Program-made: the position numbers and the translations under genes
The notes under the pieces: generated by a model
What the model was told of the DNA's origin: nothing
The model's input: the letters and a program-made list of their open reading frames with translations, nothing else
Database searches by the model: none
NCBI RefSeq assembly: GCF_008298015.1
Contig: NZ_VTPX01000014.1
Location: 31,227-95,226 of the forward strand
Source of the DNA: Salinicola corii
Lineage (GTDB): Bacteria > Pseudomonadota > Gammaproteobacteria > Pseudomonadales > Halomonadaceae
Reading direction: 5' to 3'
Length of the DNA stretch: 64,000 nucleotides
Part shown: positions 37,431 to 49,767 of the stretch, one piece after another
Position numbering within the stretch: the first letter of the stretch is position 1
Layout: each line of letters opens with the position of its first letter

Positions 37431-38786
37431 ATGCCGAGTCACGGCACGCCAACCATCACGGACATGAAAGTGATTCCGGTCGCCGGCCGGGACAGCATGC
37501 TGCTCAATATCGGTGGCGCCCACTCTCCCTGGTTCACCCGCAACTTGGTCATCCTCAAGGACAGTGCCGGGCATGTCGGCGTCGGCGAGGCGCCGGGCGG
37601 CGACACCATCCAGCAATCCCTCGAGCAGGCGCGACCGCTGGTCGTGGGGCAGCCCATCGGCAAGCTGCGATCGATGGTGGCATCGCTGCACTCCGCCGGT
37701 CGCGGTGCCGATTTCGAGGATTTCGGCAAGGGCTCCTGGACCTTCGAACTGCGCGTCAACGCGGTGGCGGCGCTGGAGGCGGCGCTGCTCGACCTGTTTG
37801 GCAAGTTCCTCGACGTACCGGTGGCCGAGCTGCTGGGTGACGGCAGGCAGCGCGACAGCGTCGAGGTGCTGGGCTATCTGTTCTTCGTCGGCGATGGCCA
37901 GAAGACGCCGCTCGGTTATCGCGAGCGTACCGAGGGTGGGGGCAACGGCGATCTCAGCCACGAGTGGTATCGCCAGCGCGACATGGCGTCGATGACGCCA
38001 GAGCGCATCGTCGAGCTCGCTCGCGCCGCGCAGGACCGCTACGGCTTTCGGGATTTCAAGCTCAAGGGCGGCGCGCTGCCGGGGGAGCAGGAGATCGAGG
38101 CCGTCACCGCGTTGCACGATGCCTTCCCCGAGGCGCGCACGACCATCGATCCCAACGGCGCCTGGTCGCTCGACGAGGCGATCCGGCTGTGCCGGAACCT
38201 GCATGGGGTCATCGCCTATGCCGAGGATCCCTGCGGGGCGGAACAGGGGTTCTCGGGGCGCGAGGTCCTGGCCGAATTCCGCCATGCCACCGGGCTGCCG
38301 GTGGCGACCAACATGGTTGCCACCAACTGGCGCGAGATGGCCCATGCGCTGATGCTGCGCTCGGTGGACATTCCGCTGGCCGATCCGCACTTCTGGACGC
38401 TCTCCGGCGCGGTGCGCGTCTCCCAGCTGTGCCAGGACCACGGCATGACCTGGGGCTCGCACTCCAACAACCACTTCGATATCTCGCTGGCGATGTTCGC
38501 CCAGGTCGGGGCGGCGGCCGTCGGCCGCACCACGGCGCTGGACACGCACTGGATCTGGCAGGAGGGCGACGCCCGCCTGACCCGCAATCCGCCGCAGATC
38601 GTCGACGGCAGGGTCGCGGTCACGGACGCCCCGGGGCTCGGCGTCGAGATAGACATGCCCCAGGTCGAGCAGGCCAATGCGCTCTATCGTAGCCTGCCGG
38701 CCGGTGGGCGCAACGATGCCATGGCGATGCAGTATCTGATCGAGGGCTGGCAGTTCGATCCCAAGCGGCCGGCGCTGGTTCGCTGA
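37431..38786 (+). CDS. gudD: D-glucarate dehydratase
   Basis: A 451-residue enolase-superfamily enzyme that removes water from D-glucarate or L-idarate to give 5-keto-4-deoxyglucarate. The catalytic residues fit the known enzyme: Lys210 and Lys212 in FRDFKLKGG, metal ligands Asp240, Glu265 and Asn294 ([28 protein letters not shown]) and the His region [12 protein letters not shown] at about 344-352. It sits between kdgD and the TctCBA transporter genes. With the dehydrogenase at 42226 these genes make a full route from glucarate to 2-oxoglutarate. Confidence 0.96.
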   Translation: MPSHGTPTITDMKVIPVAGRDSMLLNIGGAHSPWFTRNLVILKDSAGHVGVGEAPGGDTIQQSLEQARPLVVGQPIGKLRSMVASLHSAGRGADFEDFGKGSWTFELRVNAVAALEAALLDLFGKFLDVPVAELLGDGRQRDSVEVLGYLFFVGDGQKTPLGYRERTEGGGNGDLSHEWYRQRDMASMTPERIVELARAAQDRYGFRDFKLKGGALPGEQEIEAVTALHDAFPEARTTIDPNGAWSLDEAIRLCRNLHGVIAYAEDPCGAEQGFSGREVLAEFRHATGLPVATNMVATNWREMAHALMLRSVDIPLADPHFWTLSGAVRVSQLCQDHGMTWGSHSNNHFDISLAMFAQVGAAAVGRTTALDTHWIWQEGDARLTRNPPQIVDGRVAVTDAPGLGVEIDMPQVEQANALYRSLPAGGRNDAMAMQYLIEGWQFDPKRPALVR

Positions 38787-38831
38787 GGCGGCCGGGCTGG
38801 ACCTCACTTCACGCGCGCAAGACGAGTAAGA

Positions 38832-38875
38832 CGAAAGACAAGACATTCAGCACGCGCGAAAGACAAGACATCCAG
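38832..38875 (+). repeat. Direct repeat in the leader of the TctC gene
   Basis: CGAAAGACAAGACATYCAG occurs at 38832-38850 and again at 38857-38875, a 25-base period. It lies just upstream of the binding protein gene. The repeat may be a recent duplication or paired binding sites. Confidence 0.7.
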
Positions 38876-38897
38876 AGAAGAACCGAAGGAGCCGATA

Positions 38898-39842
38898 ATG
38901 AAAAAGCTACTGAGCACGCTGACGTTGGCTGCCGCGATGGTGGTCGGCGGGCCGGTGCTTGCCGACGACTACCCCACCAAGAGCATCGACATGATCGTGC
39001 CGTTCTCCGCGGGTGGCGGTAACGACACCTTCGTGCGCGCGCTGCAGCCGCTGCTGGAGAAGCAGCTCGGCGAGGATCTGGTCATCCGCAACATTCCCGG
39101 CGGCGGCGGTGCCGTGGGGATGTCGCGTGCGGTGGCCTCGAAGGCCGACGGCTACACCCTGCTGGCCGCCAGCAACGCCATGCTGACGCTGGAGGCGATG
39201 GGCAACGTTCCCTTCAAGCACACCGATTTCGACTTCATCGCCAAGGTGATCGAGGAGCCCTACGTGATCGCGGTCGGCGGTGACAGCCAGTACGCCAATC
39301 TCGAGGACCTGGTGAACGCGGCCACCTCCGGCACCACCATCAAGGTGGGGGTCTCCGGCGTCGGTTCCTCCGCGCACATCGCCGCCGTGGCCATGGCCAA
39401 CCGGACCGGTGCCGAGTTCAACATCATTCCCTATCCCGGCGGTTCCGAGGCGATCTCCGCCGCCATGGGCGGCCATGTGGATGCCGTCGTGCTGGGCGGC
39501 GCCGAACTGCGCTCGGCACTGCAATCCGGCCGCCTGAAGGCGCTGGCGATGAGTTACGCCGAACGTAGCGATTCGCTGCCGGACGTACCCACCTTCCAGG
39601 AACAGGGTTACGACCTGACGCTGACGGTATGGCGCGGCATCGCAGCGCCCAAGGGGCTGCCTGCCGACGTCGAGAAGCGGTGGGTCGAGGCGATCAAGCA
39701 GATCGTGGCCGACGGCTCCTATGAAGAGACCGCCAAGAACCTCGGGACGCAGGTCTCCCCGCTCTACGGTGATGAGCTTGACGCGTTCATCGACCAGTCC
39801 GCAGACGTGATGCGCGAAGCGGCCGGCGATCTGGCGAAGTAG
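38898..39842 (+). CDS. tctC: Tripartite tricarboxylate-type transporter receptor (TctC/Bug family)
   Basis: A 314-residue periplasmic binding protein of the Bug family. The signal peptide is residues 1-22, ending PVLA. Then come YPTKSIDMIVPFSAGGGNDTFVRAL and VIRNIPGGGGAVGMSRA, typical of these receptors, and GGHVDAVVLGGAELRSALQSGRLKALA. The ATG at 38898 has AAGGAG upstream. The neighbours gudD and kdgD suggest that glucarate or another hexarate is the ligand; this is inference, because family members bind many carboxylates. Confidence 0.93.
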   Translation: MKKLLSTLTLAAAMVVGGPVLADDYPTKSIDMIVPFSAGGGNDTFVRALQPLLEKQLGEDLVIRNIPGGGGAVGMSRAVASKADGYTLLAASNAMLTLEAMGNVPFKHTDFDFIAKVIEEPYVIAVGGDSQYANLEDLVNAATSGTTIKVGVSGVGSSAHIAAVAMANRTGAEFNIIPYPGGSEAISAAMGGHVDAVVLGGAELRSALQSGRLKALAMSYAERSDSLPDVPTFQEQGYDLTLTVWRGIAAPKGLPADVEKRWVEAIKQIVADGSYEETAKNLGTQVSPLYGDELDAFIDQSADVMREAAGDLAK

Positions 39843-39948
39843 CGTGCGGGCCGGGCATCGCGGCGCACTCGCCCGCGCTGTCCGGCCAGCCGACAAGGTC
39901 GCACGGCGACCGTCCCTCTTCCTGGCCGAGGCGCTGGAGTCTGAACCC

Positions 39949-40449
39949 ATGGAACGTGATATCGGTAAGCCGGTTTTCGATCTTCTGCTGTTGATCGCGT
40001 CGGCGGCGGCTTTCGCCGGTGCGATGGCGTTGCCTGACATCGAGATCGTCGGCGATCTCTCGCCGGCGTTCTTTCCCAAACTGATCTCGGCGATGATCTT
40101 TCTGTTCGCCATTCCCTGTCTGGTCAAGGACGTGCGCGAGTGGCGAGCCGCCGCGCCGTCCGACGGGTCCCAGCCCGCCAACCGGCGAGGGGTCATGCAG
40201 TGGCTGTGGATCGTGGGCCTCACCGTCGTCTACATCCTGCTGTTCGAGCCGCTGGGGTACATACCCAGCACGACGGTGTTCGCCTTCTGCTGTGTCATCG
40301 GGTTGCTGTTCGCCAGCGGTGCCTGGCGTGAACTGAACGCCTCGCAGCGAGTGAAATCGCTGGTAGGTGCGGTGATCTTCGCGATCGTACTCGCGGTGGC
40401 GATCTATTACGTCTTCACCAATCTCTTCGAGATTCCGCTGCCGGACTGA
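39949..40449 (+). CDS. tctB: Tripartite tricarboxylate transporter small membrane subunit (TctB family)
   Basis: A 166-residue protein with four predicted helices, the small membrane subunit of the transporter. Motifs LSPAFFPKLISAMI in the first loop and LLFEPLGYIPSTTVFAF in the second half are typical. The start at 39949 (MERDIGKP) follows GGAG and gives a normal family N-terminus; the frame is open back to the tctC stop but has no better start. tctA follows after 34 bases. Confidence 0.9.
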   Translation: MERDIGKPVFDLLLLIASAAAFAGAMALPDIEIVGDLSPAFFPKLISAMIFLFAIPCLVKDVREWRAAAPSDGSQPANRRGVMQWLWIVGLTVVYILLFEPLGYIPSTTVFAFCCVIGLLFASGAWRELNASQRVKSLVGAVIFAIVLAVAIYYVFTNLFEIPLPD

Positions 40450-40483
40450 GTGGCAGCGTCGGCATGTGATTTAGGAGCAAGAC

Positions 40484-41992
40484 ATGATTTCCGGATATCT
40501 CGACGGTTTGGGCATGGTGTTGCAGCTCGGCACGCTGCTGGCAATCGCCGGCGGCACCCTGCTCGGTATCATCATGGGCGCGTTGCCCGGGCTGACCTCG
40601 GCGATGGCCATCGCGCTGCTGCTGCCGGTGACCTTCGGCATGCCGCCGGTCATGGGCATCGGCATGTTGCTGGGCGCGCTGTGCGGAGCCGGTGCCAGCG
40701 GTTCGATCCCGGCCATCCTTCTCAACATACCCGGCACGCCCTCGTCGGTAGCGACCACGTTCGACGGCTTCCCAATGGCACAGAAGGGAGAGGCCGGTCG
40801 CGCGCTGGGGTTGGCGATCGTTGCCTCGTTCTTCGGCGGTGTCGCCAGCATGGTGATCCTCAGCCTGCTGGCACCGCCGATTGCCGAGTTCGCGCTGCGT
40901 TTCGGCGCGGCGGAGTATTTTTCACTGAGCATCTTCGGGCTGGTGATCATCGCCTCGGTTGCCGGCAAGTCGCTGTTGAAGGGGCTGATCGCCGGGCTGA
41001 TCGGCTTTTTCGCCTCGACCATCGGCACCGACCCCATCACCGGCGTGGGCCGCTTCACTTTCGACCAGCTGTCGCTGTTGACCGGCATCAACCTGCTGCC
41101 GGCACTGATCGGGCTGTTTGCCGTCTCCCAGGTGCTCAAGGATGCCTTCGAGTACGATCCGCACCAGCGTCTCGAGGAGAGCACGCACCGTATCGATATC
41201 GCGCGCCCCCGCTTTCTGGAAACGCTGCGCCACTGGAAAGCGGTCGTGGCCGGTATCCTGTCCGGGTCCATCGTCGGGCCGATTCCCGGCGCCGGTGGCA
41301 GCATCGCTTCCCTGGTCGCCTATGATCAGACGAGGCGTTTCTCGAAATCTCCCGAAAAGTTCGGTACCGGGCACGCCCCGGGGATCGTGTCGGTGGAGAG
41401 TGCCAACAATGCGCTGCTGGGTGGTGCACTGATACCGACGCTGGCGCTGGGCATTCCCGGCGAGGCGGCAACGGCCGTGCTGCTGGGCGGTTTGATGATT
41501 CAGGGCATCACGCCTGGCCCGCTGCTGTTCGATGACCAGAGCGGCACGGTCTACGGCATCTTCCTGGCCTATCTGGTCGCCAACGTCTTCATGCTGCTGA
41601 TCATGTGCCTAGGCATCAAGCTGTTCATTCGGGTGCTGATGGTGCCGCGCAAGCAGCTGCTGTCGGCGATCCTGGTGTTCTGCTTCATCGGCGTCTACGG
41701 CGTCGATGGCGATGTGTTCAATCTCTATCTGATGCTGGGCTTCGGGGTGCTGGGCTATTTCCTCAACCGCTATGATTTTGGCACGGCACCGGTCATCCTG
41801 GGGCTGATTCTGGGGCCGATCGCGGAGTCCAATCTGCGTCGCGGGTTGCAGGCGTTCCAGGGCGACTGGACACCGTTCTTCACCCGGCCGATCAGTCTGA
41901 CGTTTCTGGTGATCGCGGTGGGGCTGCTGGCACTGACGCTCTGGCAGAACTATCGTGGCAATCGCCGAACCGAATCGAATGCGTCCTCATGA
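40484..41992 (+). CDS. tctA: Tripartite tricarboxylate transporter large membrane subunit (TctA family)
   Basis: A 502-residue permease with about 12 helices. The family signature GALPGLTSAMAIALLLPVTF is at residues about 28-47, then GASGSIPAILLNIPGTPSS, and the second-half repeat GPIPGAGGSIASLVAYDQT and GIPGEAATAVLLGGL. The ATG at 40484 follows AGGAG. It uses an ion gradient to move the substrate delivered by TctC. The following 233 bases up to the dehydrogenase gene hold nothing I can identify. Confidence 0.95.
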   Translation: MISGYLDGLGMVLQLGTLLAIAGGTLLGIIMGALPGLTSAMAIALLLPVTFGMPPVMGIGMLLGALCGAGASGSIPAILLNIPGTPSSVATTFDGFPMAQKGEAGRALGLAIVASFFGGVASMVILSLLAPPIAEFALRFGAAEYFSLSIFGLVIIASVAGKSLLKGLIAGLIGFFASTIGTDPITGVGRFTFDQLSLLTGINLLPALIGLFAVSQVLKDAFEYDPHQRLEESTHRIDIARPRFLETLRHWKAVVAGILSGSIVGPIPGAGGSIASLVAYDQTRRFSKSPEKFGTGHAPGIVSVESANNALLGGALIPTLALGIPGEAATAVLLGGLMIQGITPGPLLFDDQSGTVYGIFLAYLVANVFMLLIMCLGIKLFIRVLMVPRKQLLSAILVFCFIGVYGVDGDVFNLYLMLGFGVLGYFLNRYDFGTAPVILGLILGPIAESNLRRGLQAFQGDWTPFFTRPISLTFLVIAVGLLALTLWQNYRGNRRTESNASS

Positions 41993-42225
41993 CGGTAGTC
42001 CACTCCGATGAATGACCACGGCGCGAGTCGGACATTCCGGCGATCCGCAAGCTTGGCGATGCCCAGGCGTCCACAGTGTTCCGGCGGACAGGCGCATGTC
42101 ATGCCACGGGAACCAGGCTTTCTCGGCGACAGGCATGCCGAGCGGTGTGTCGTGGCGACGAAGGCAGGTTGAATCCGACCCGGTCGGAAGATGAATGAGT
42201 ATCCACCATCACTGCAGGAGGCAAG

Positions 42226-43803
42226 ATGAATCTGACAGGTGAAATGCTGATCGGCCAGCAGGCCGTCAAAGGTAGCCGTGATCCGATCCAGGCGATCAAT
42301 CCGGCCACCAATGAGCGCCTCGAACCGAGCTATCCCGGTGGCACTCAGACCGAAGTCGATCGTGCCTGCGAACTGGCCTGGAGCGCCTTCGACAGCTACC
42401 GCGAAACCTCGCTCGAGGATCGCGCCAAGTTTCTGGAGACGATCGCCGACGAGATCGAAGCGATCGGTGACGATCTGATCGAGCGCGCCGTGGCCGAATC
42501 CGGCCTGCCCCAGGCACGCATCCAGGGCGAGCGCGGCCGGACCTGCGGCCAGCTGCGCCTGTTCGCCAAGACCGTGCGGGCCGGCGAGTGGCTCGACGTG
42601 CGCGTCGACCCGGCGCTGCCGGACCGTCAGCCGATGCCGCGGGTCGATCTGCGTCAGCGTCACATCGCGCTGGGCCCGGTGGTGGTGTTCGGTGCCAGCA
42701 ACTTCCCGCTGGCGTTCTCCGTGGCCGGCGGCGATACCGCTTCCGCCCTGGCCGCCGGCTGCCCCGTGATCGTCAAGGCCCATGGCGCCCACCCCGGCAC
42801 CAGCGAGCTGGTGGGTCGTGCCATTCAGGCGGCAGTCAAGCAGTGCGGCCTGCCGGAAGGCGTGTTCTCGCTGATGTACGGCTCCGGCCGTGAAGTCGGC
42901 ACCGCGCTGGTCACCGATCCGCGGGTCAAGGCGGCGGGCTTCACCGGCTCGCGCAGCGGCGGCCTGGCGCTGTGGCAGGCGGCCCAGTCGCGTCCTGAGC
43001 CGATCCCGTTCTATGCCGAGATGAGCTCGATCAACCCGGTCTTCCCGCTGCCGGCGGCGCTGAAGGCGCGCGGCAAGGAGATGGGCAAGGCGTTCGTCGG
43101 CTCGCTCAACATGGGCGCCGGCCAGTTCTGCACCAACCCTGGGCTGGTGATCGCGCTCAAGGGGCCGGAGCTGGATGCCTTCGTCGCGGCGGCCAGCGCA
43201 GCGGTCCAGGGCAGTGCCGCCCAGACCATGCTCACGCCGGGCATCTTCGAGGCCTACGAGAATGGCGTCGGCGCCCTGGCGGGTAGCGGCAAGGCGAAGG
43301 AAGTGGCGCGCGGCCAGAAGGGCGAAGGCCCCAACCAGTGTCAGACCGGCCTGTTCGTGACCTCGGCGCAGGATTTCCTCTCCGACGAGGCACTTCAGGG
43401 CGAAGTCTTCGGCGCCACGTCGCTGGTGGTCGAGTGTGCCGATGCCGCCGAACTCGAGCGGGTCGCCGAACATCTGGAAGGGCAGCTCACCGCGACCCTG
43501 CAGATGGACGACGCCGACTTGGAGGCCGCCCGCGCGCTGCTGCCGATCCTCGAGCGCAAGGCGGGTCGGGTGATGGTCAACGGCTGGCCGACCGGGGTGG
43601 AAGTGTGCGATGCCATGGTTCACGGCGGGCCGTTCCCGGCGACGTCGGATTCGCGCACCACCTCCGTGGGCACGGCGGCGATCTTCCGCTTCCTGCGTCC
43701 GGTCTGCTATCAGGATCTGCCGGATGCGCTGCTGCCGGCAGCGGTCAAGCACGCCAATCCGCTGAAGCTGCGACGCCTGGTCGACGGCAAGCGCGAGGCG
43801 TAA
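42226..43803 (+). CDS. 2,5-dioxovalerate (2-oxoglutarate semialdehyde) dehydrogenase
   Basis: A 525-residue aldehyde dehydrogenase that oxidises the KdgD product to 2-oxoglutarate with NAD(P)+. It shows [24 protein letters not shown], the cofactor stretch GFTGSRSGG, the general base in [12 protein letters not shown], and the catalytic cysteine in [13 protein letters not shown]. The absence of the extended PWNFP motif and the length over 500 residues fit the KGSADH group of hexarate and pentose pathways. The ATG at 42226 follows GCAGGAGG. It closes the glucarate cluster and is followed by a strong terminator. Confidence 0.92.
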   Translation: MNLTGEMLIGQQAVKGSRDPIQAINPATNERLEPSYPGGTQTEVDRACELAWSAFDSYRETSLEDRAKFLETIADEIEAIGDDLIERAVAESGLPQARIQGERGRTCGQLRLFAKTVRAGEWLDVRVDPALPDRQPMPRVDLRQRHIALGPVVVFGASNFPLAFSVAGGDTASALAAGCPVIVKAHGAHPGTSELVGRAIQAAVKQCGLPEGVFSLMYGSGREVGTALVTDPRVKAAGFTGSRSGGLALWQAAQSRPEPIPFYAEMSSINPVFPLPAALKARGKEMGKAFVGSLNMGAGQFCTNPGLVIALKGPELDAFVAAASAAVQGSAAQTMLTPGIFEAYENGVGALAGSGKAKEVARGQKGEGPNQCQTGLFVTSAQDFLSDEALQGEVFGATSLVVECADAAELERVAEHLEGQLTATLQMDDADLEAARALLPILERKAGRVMVNGWPTGVEVCDAMVHGGPFPATSDSRTTSVGTAAIFRFLRPVCYQDLPDALLPAAVKHANPLKLRRLVDGKREA

Positions 43804-43849
43804 CTCGCCGCTGGCCGGGTCGCCGGTCGGCGACTCGGTAGTGACAATC

Positions 43850-43881
43850 CCAAGACCCCCGCTTCCGAGCGGGGGTCTTGG
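43850..43881 (+). terminator. Terminator hairpin at the end of the glucarate cluster
   Basis: CCAAGACCCCCGCT (43850-43863) pairs perfectly with 43868-43881 around the loop TCCG. CGTTTCGG follows, so the U-run is short. It separates the catabolic cluster from pnp. Confidence 0.75.
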
Positions 43882-44017
43882 CGTTTCGGACAGCCTCTCC
43901 CCGTGCCGGGGAGCATGGGACCAAGGTCGCCCACCGGTAGCTCTATCCCGCTCGAACGCCTAGAATGAGCGCCGAGTCAAAAGACCCCATATGAATTCGA
44001 CAAGTAAAGGAAAGCCC

Positions 44018-46147
<2,130 letters not shown>

Positions 46148-46167
46148 TTCACCGGCGGTAACCGCCA

Positions 46168-46202
46168 ACGCCCGGTCTGCGCCATGCAGGCCGGGCGTTT
46201 TT
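46168..46202 (+). terminator. Rho-independent terminator after pnp
   Basis: ACGCCCGGTCTGC (46168-46180) pairs with 46186-46198 around a 5-base loop, with one G-U pair, and TTTTT follows. It lies between pnp and the convergent acyltransferase gene. Confidence 0.85.
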
Positions 46203-46212
46203 CATGGGCGGC

Positions 46213-47238
46213 TCATGCCGTGGCGGCCAGGGGGCGTGGCGTTGGCAGATGTCGCTTGAGCTGGCGGGAGAGTTTCTTCTCCACCAACTCGTAGCTGAGC
46301 CAGGAGCAGAGCGCGATGACGGGCAGGCAGATCGCCAGCGCCAGGTAGGGGGCCAGGCCGAATTGCTCGGTCAGCACGTAGTTGCCCGACCACAGCACGA
46401 TCACATGCAGCAGGTATGTGGAGTAGGACCAGTCTCCCATCGCTTTGAACACCCGGTTGTTGCCGATACGGGTCTCCATCCCGATGAAGGCGACCACTAG
46501 CAGCGCGCTCGGTAGTCCCCAGGCGAGAAACCGCAGTGCACCGGACGGATCGTTGAAATGGAGGATCGTGGCGCTGCTGACTAGCGCCAGCGCGATCGGC
46601 CACCAGCGTCCCTCGGGCATTCCGTAGCGTCTGTAGATGGCGCCGATCCCCATGCCCAGCAGGAATTCGAAGATGATCGGATCGGTGTAGAAGTTGCTGA
46701 TGAACGGCTGGTGGGCAAACAGTGTGTTGATGACCACGATTGCCAGCACCACGCTCCATAGCCGCCATTCGCGCTTGAGCATCAGCGAGGCCGCGAACAC
46801 CACGTAGAACAGCATCTCGAAGTTCAGCGTCCAACCCACCGGCAGGATGGGATAGTAGCCGTAGCCGGCGGGGTTCTCCGTGGGCAGGAAAAACAGCGAC
46901 ATGATCAGGCCCTTGAGACTCAGGCCGTACTCCGGCATGACGTTGCTGGTGAAGTAGATGATCGCGGCGGTGATCAGCGTATAGAGCCAGTAGGCGGGCA
47001 CGATCCGGACGAGCCGGTGCAGCAGGAACTGCGGCATCGTCAGCCGTTTGCCGCGACTGGAGACGTAGATGATGAAGCCACTGATGACGAAGAAGATATC
47101 CACACCCACCTGGCCGCGGGTGGAGAAGAGGTACTCGACCCAGTTGTCCGCCTCGAAGCTGAAGAAGACCTGCATGAAATGGTGGAAGACGACGATCCAT
47201 GCCGCCAGGGCGCGTAACGCCTGTACCGAAATGAGCAT
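46213..47238 (-). CDS. Acyltransferase-3 family membrane protein
   Basis: A 341-residue inner-membrane protein with about 10 helices. The hallmark N-terminal motif is SVQALRALAAWIVVFHHF, with the conserved Arg and His of the family, and GVDIFFVISGFIIY follows. Such enzymes transfer acetyl or other acyl groups to surface polysaccharides or lipids. No glycosyltransferase or polysaccharide genes are near, so the acceptor is unknown. The ATG at 47238 follows AGGGATG. Confidence 0.9.
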   Translation of the reverse strand: MLISVQALRALAAWIVVFHHFMQVFFSFEADNWVEYLFSTRGQVGVDIFFVISGFIIYVSSRGKRLTMPQFLLHRLVRIVPAYWLYTLITAAIIYFTSNVMPEYGLSLKGLIMSLFFLPTENPAGYGYYPILPVGWTLNFEMLFYVVFAASLMLKREWRLWSVVLAIVVINTLFAHQPFISNFYTDPIIFEFLLGMGIGAIYRRYGMPEGRWWPIALALVSSATILHFNDPSGALRFLAWGLPSALLVVAFIGMETRIGNNRVFKAMGDWSYSTYLLHVIVLWSGNYVLTEQFGLAPYLALAICLPVIALCSWLSYELVEKKLSRQLKRHLPTPRPLAATA

Positions 47239-47401
47239 CCCTCGAAGTCCTTGCCCAGAAGTCTAAGACGCCTCTTGAGAAGGGTGGATGCCGAAAAAGT
47301 TCGGCGTTATTACGCAAAATTACAAAACGCTGTTTCTATTTGCAGCCTGTCGCGCCGGTTCTCTGCCGCGTCACCGCTGACCCGTTCGAGTCGGCCGCGG
47401 C

Positions 47402-48358
47402 TCACAGCTTCCGCAGTGCCACCTGCTCCACCAGATGATCGCGACCCTTGCGCAGGATGAGATCGGCGCGTGGGCGCGTGGGGAGTATGTTCTCGCGCAG
47501 ATTGCGGCGATTGATGTCACGCCACAGCCCTTCGGCGATCTCGAGCGCCGCCGCCTCGCCGATCTGGGCATAGCGGTGGAAGAACGACTCGGCGTTCTGG
47601 AAGGCGGTCTGCCGCAGCAGTTTGAAGCGTTCCAGGTACCAGTCGTGTATGTGAGCTTCCTCTGCATCGATGTAGATCGAGAAGTCGAAGAAGTCGGAGA
47701 CGAACGGCACCATCTTGCCGTCTTCCGGGAGGTCGCGGACCTGCAGCACGTTGATGCCCTCGACGATCAGGATGTCGGGGCGGTCGACGATCTGGTATTC
47801 GCTATCGCGCACGTCGTAGGTCAGGTGCGAGTAGAGCGGCGCCCGGACATTGCGGGCCCCGGCCTTGATCCACGACAGGAAGCGCAGCAGGGCCCCGATA
47901 TCGTAACTCTCCGGGAAGCCCTTGCGGGCCATCAGCTCCTTGTCGCGCAGCGTGGCGTTGGGATAGAGAAAGCCGTCGGTGGTGACCAGGTCGACCTTGG
48001 GGCTCGACGGCCAGCGCGCCAGCAGCTCCTTGAGGATGCGCGAGGTGGTCGATTTGCCCACCGCGACGGAGCCCGCGATGCCGATGATGAACGGCGTCTT
48101 CTGGGTGTCGTCGATGTCTAGGAAGCGTTTGCGCTGGGCGTACAGCCGCTGGCTCGCCTCGACGTAGGAGGAGAGCAGGCGTGACAGCGATAGGTAGATC
48201 CGTCGCACCTCGCCCAGGTCGATCGGGTCGTTGAGCGAGCGCAGCCGCTGCAACTCTTCTGCCGATAGTGTCTGCGGCGTATCGGCTCGAAATTCGGCCC
48301 ACTGCTCGGCCGTGTAGAACTGATACGGGGAGAAGGGGTCCGGTCTCAATTGATTCAT
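47402..48358 (-). CDS. coaA: Pantothenate kinase type I
   Basis: A 318-residue P-loop kinase that phosphorylates pantothenate in the first committed step of coenzyme A synthesis. Walker A GSVAVGKS is at 96-103. [21 protein letters not shown] and IVEGINVLQ are family landmarks. The start at 48358 ([15 protein letters not shown]) gives the usual N-terminus; the ribosome site is weak (GAGA). It lies close to panB and panC, which make its substrate, though a GNAT gene stands between them. Confidence 0.96.
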   Translation of the reverse strand: MNQLRPDPFSPYQFYTAEQWAEFRADTPQTLSAEELQRLRSLNDPIDLGEVRRIYLSLSRLLSSYVEASQRLYAQRKRFLDIDDTQKTPFIIGIAGSVAVGKSTTSRILKELLARWPSSPKVDLVTTDGFLYPNATLRDKELMARKGFPESYDIGALLRFLSWIKAGARNVRAPLYSHLTYDVRDSEYQIVDRPDILIVEGINVLQVRDLPEDGKMVPFVSDFFDFSIYIDAEEAHIHDWYLERFKLLRQTAFQNAESFFHRYAQIGEAAALEIAEGLWRDINRRNLRENILPTRPRADLILRKGRDHLVEQVALRKL

Positions 48359-48407
48359 CGTGTCTCTTTCACTGTCGAACCGCCGCGTGGTCGGTACGCT
48401 GCAGGGG

Positions 48408-48896
48408 CTAGGGGACGTCATTGTCGACATTCGCGGCAAATTGTCTCAGTTGCATGGGGCGAATGCCACGCGAATCGGCGCTGCCGCAATCGGTGAAACC
48501 CAGTCGCCGATAGAGATCGATCGCCGCCCGGTTGTCGGCGAAGACATTGAGTGTCACGCGCTCGGCGCGGCGTTGGCGGGCTTCGTCCAGCAACTGACGA
48601 CAAAGCGCTTCGCCAAGCCCCTGGCGTCTGCGCGATGGCGACACGATGATCCGGGCCAGATGATAGTGGCGCTCGCCTTTGACCACGAGCTGGCCGAAGG
48701 CGAGCGGCTCGCTGCCGGTTACGAGGCAGAACGAGAGCAGGCTGCCGCCGTCGATTTCCCGCCATAGCTTGGCGCCATCCGTCGGCCACGATAGGCCGGG
48801 GCCAGCCCAGCGCTCCAGCGCCCGTGCCGTTCCGATCCATTCGGCGATGCGGGCAAGATCCGTCGGCAGCGCCGGGCGCCAGCGGTTGTCAGCCAT
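48408..48896 (-). CDS. GNAT-family N-acetyltransferase
   Basis: A 162-residue single-domain acetyltransferase. The acetyl-CoA motif A is [21 protein letters not shown], and the B-motif is [19 protein letters not shown]. Its start overlaps the panC stop by eight bases, so the two are translationally coupled. The acceptor is unknown. In Enterobacteriaceae the GNAT protein PanZ matures the aspartate decarboxylase PanD; this protein could be examined for such a link, but nothing in the sequence proves it. Confidence 0.85.
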   Translation of the reverse strand: MADNRWRPALPTDLARIAEWIGTARALERWAGPGLSWPTDGAKLWREIDGGSLLSFCLVTGSEPLAFGQLVVKGERHYHLARIIVSPSRRRQGLGEALCRQLLDEARQRRAERVTLNVFADNRAAIDLYRRLGFTDCGSADSRGIRPMQLRQFAANVDNDVP

Positions 48897-49767
48897 GGCG
48901 GATGCCGCTTCCGGTCGGCCGCGGCAAGGAGACGGCCACGTTGTCGATCAGCCGCGTCGAGCCCAGATAGACCGCCCCCAGCAGGCGGCCTTCGGCATGG
49001 CGAGCGATATCGAACGGGGCCAGGGAGGGCCCGCGGATCTCCAGGTAGTCGACTCGAAAACCGGATGCCTGTAGCGCTTGCCTGGCCTCCGAGAGCGCGG
49101 CGTCGGGTGGCCGGCCACTGGCCAAGGCGTCGCGGCAGCGCGACAGCTCCCGGTGGAAGGCGGGCGCCAGGGCCCGGTCGTCGTCACCGAGGTAGCCGTT
49201 GCGCGACGACAGCGCGAGGCCGTCCTCGGCACGGACGGTCGGCACGCCGACGATCTCGATCGGGAAATGCAGGTCGGCCACCAGCTTGCGGATGACGGCC
49301 AGTTGCTGGAAGTCCTTCTCGCCGAAACAGGCGATGTCTGGCTGCACCAGGTGAAACAGCAGCGAAACCACCGTGGCGACGCCATCGAAGTGGCCGATGC
49401 GGGTGCCGCCGCAAAGCCCTTCGGAGACGTCCGGCACCTGGACCTGGGTCTGCGTCTCGAGTCCGTCGGGGTAGAGCGTCTCGACGCTGGGGGCGAAGAG
49501 GAGATCGCAGTCGTGCGCCGCCAGCTTGTCGCGGTCGCTTTCGAGGGTGCGAGGATACTGGCCGAAGTCCTCGCCGGCGCCGAACTGCAGCGGGTTGACG
49601 AACAGCGTGGCGACCACCACGTCGGCGAGTCCCCGGGCCCGGTCGACCAGGGCCAGGTGGCCGGCGTGGAGATTGCCCATGGTCGGCACCAGCGCGATGC
49701 GCCGCCCCGCCATTCGGTGGGTCTGCAGGGTCTCTCGCAGCGGCGCGATATCATGCAGCGTCTGCAT
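48889..49767 (-). CDS. panC: Pantothenate synthetase (pantoate-beta-alanine ligase)
   Basis: A 292-residue enzyme that joins pantoate and beta-alanine with ATP. The HIGH-like motif is VPTMGNLHAGHLALV at residues about 27-41, and FVNPLQFGAGEDFGQYPRT, CFGEKDFQQLAVIRK and LALSSRNGYL are diagnostic. The start at 49767 overlaps the panB stop by one base (TGATG), and the stop overlaps the GNAT gene by eight bases. Confidence 0.97.
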   Translation of the reverse strand: MQTLHDIAPLRETLQTHRMAGRRIALVPTMGNLHAGHLALVDRARGLADVVVATLFVNPLQFGAGEDFGQYPRTLESDRDKLAAHDCDLLFAPSVETLYPDGLETQTQVQVPDVSEGLCGGTRIGHFDGVATVVSLLFHLVQPDIACFGEKDFQQLAVIRKLVADLHFPIEIVGVPTVRAEDGLALSSRNGYLGDDDRALAPAFHRELSRCRDALASGRPPDAALSEARQALQASGFRVDYLEIRGPSLAPFDIARHAEGRLLGAVYLGSTRLIDNVAVSLPRPTGSGIRHG

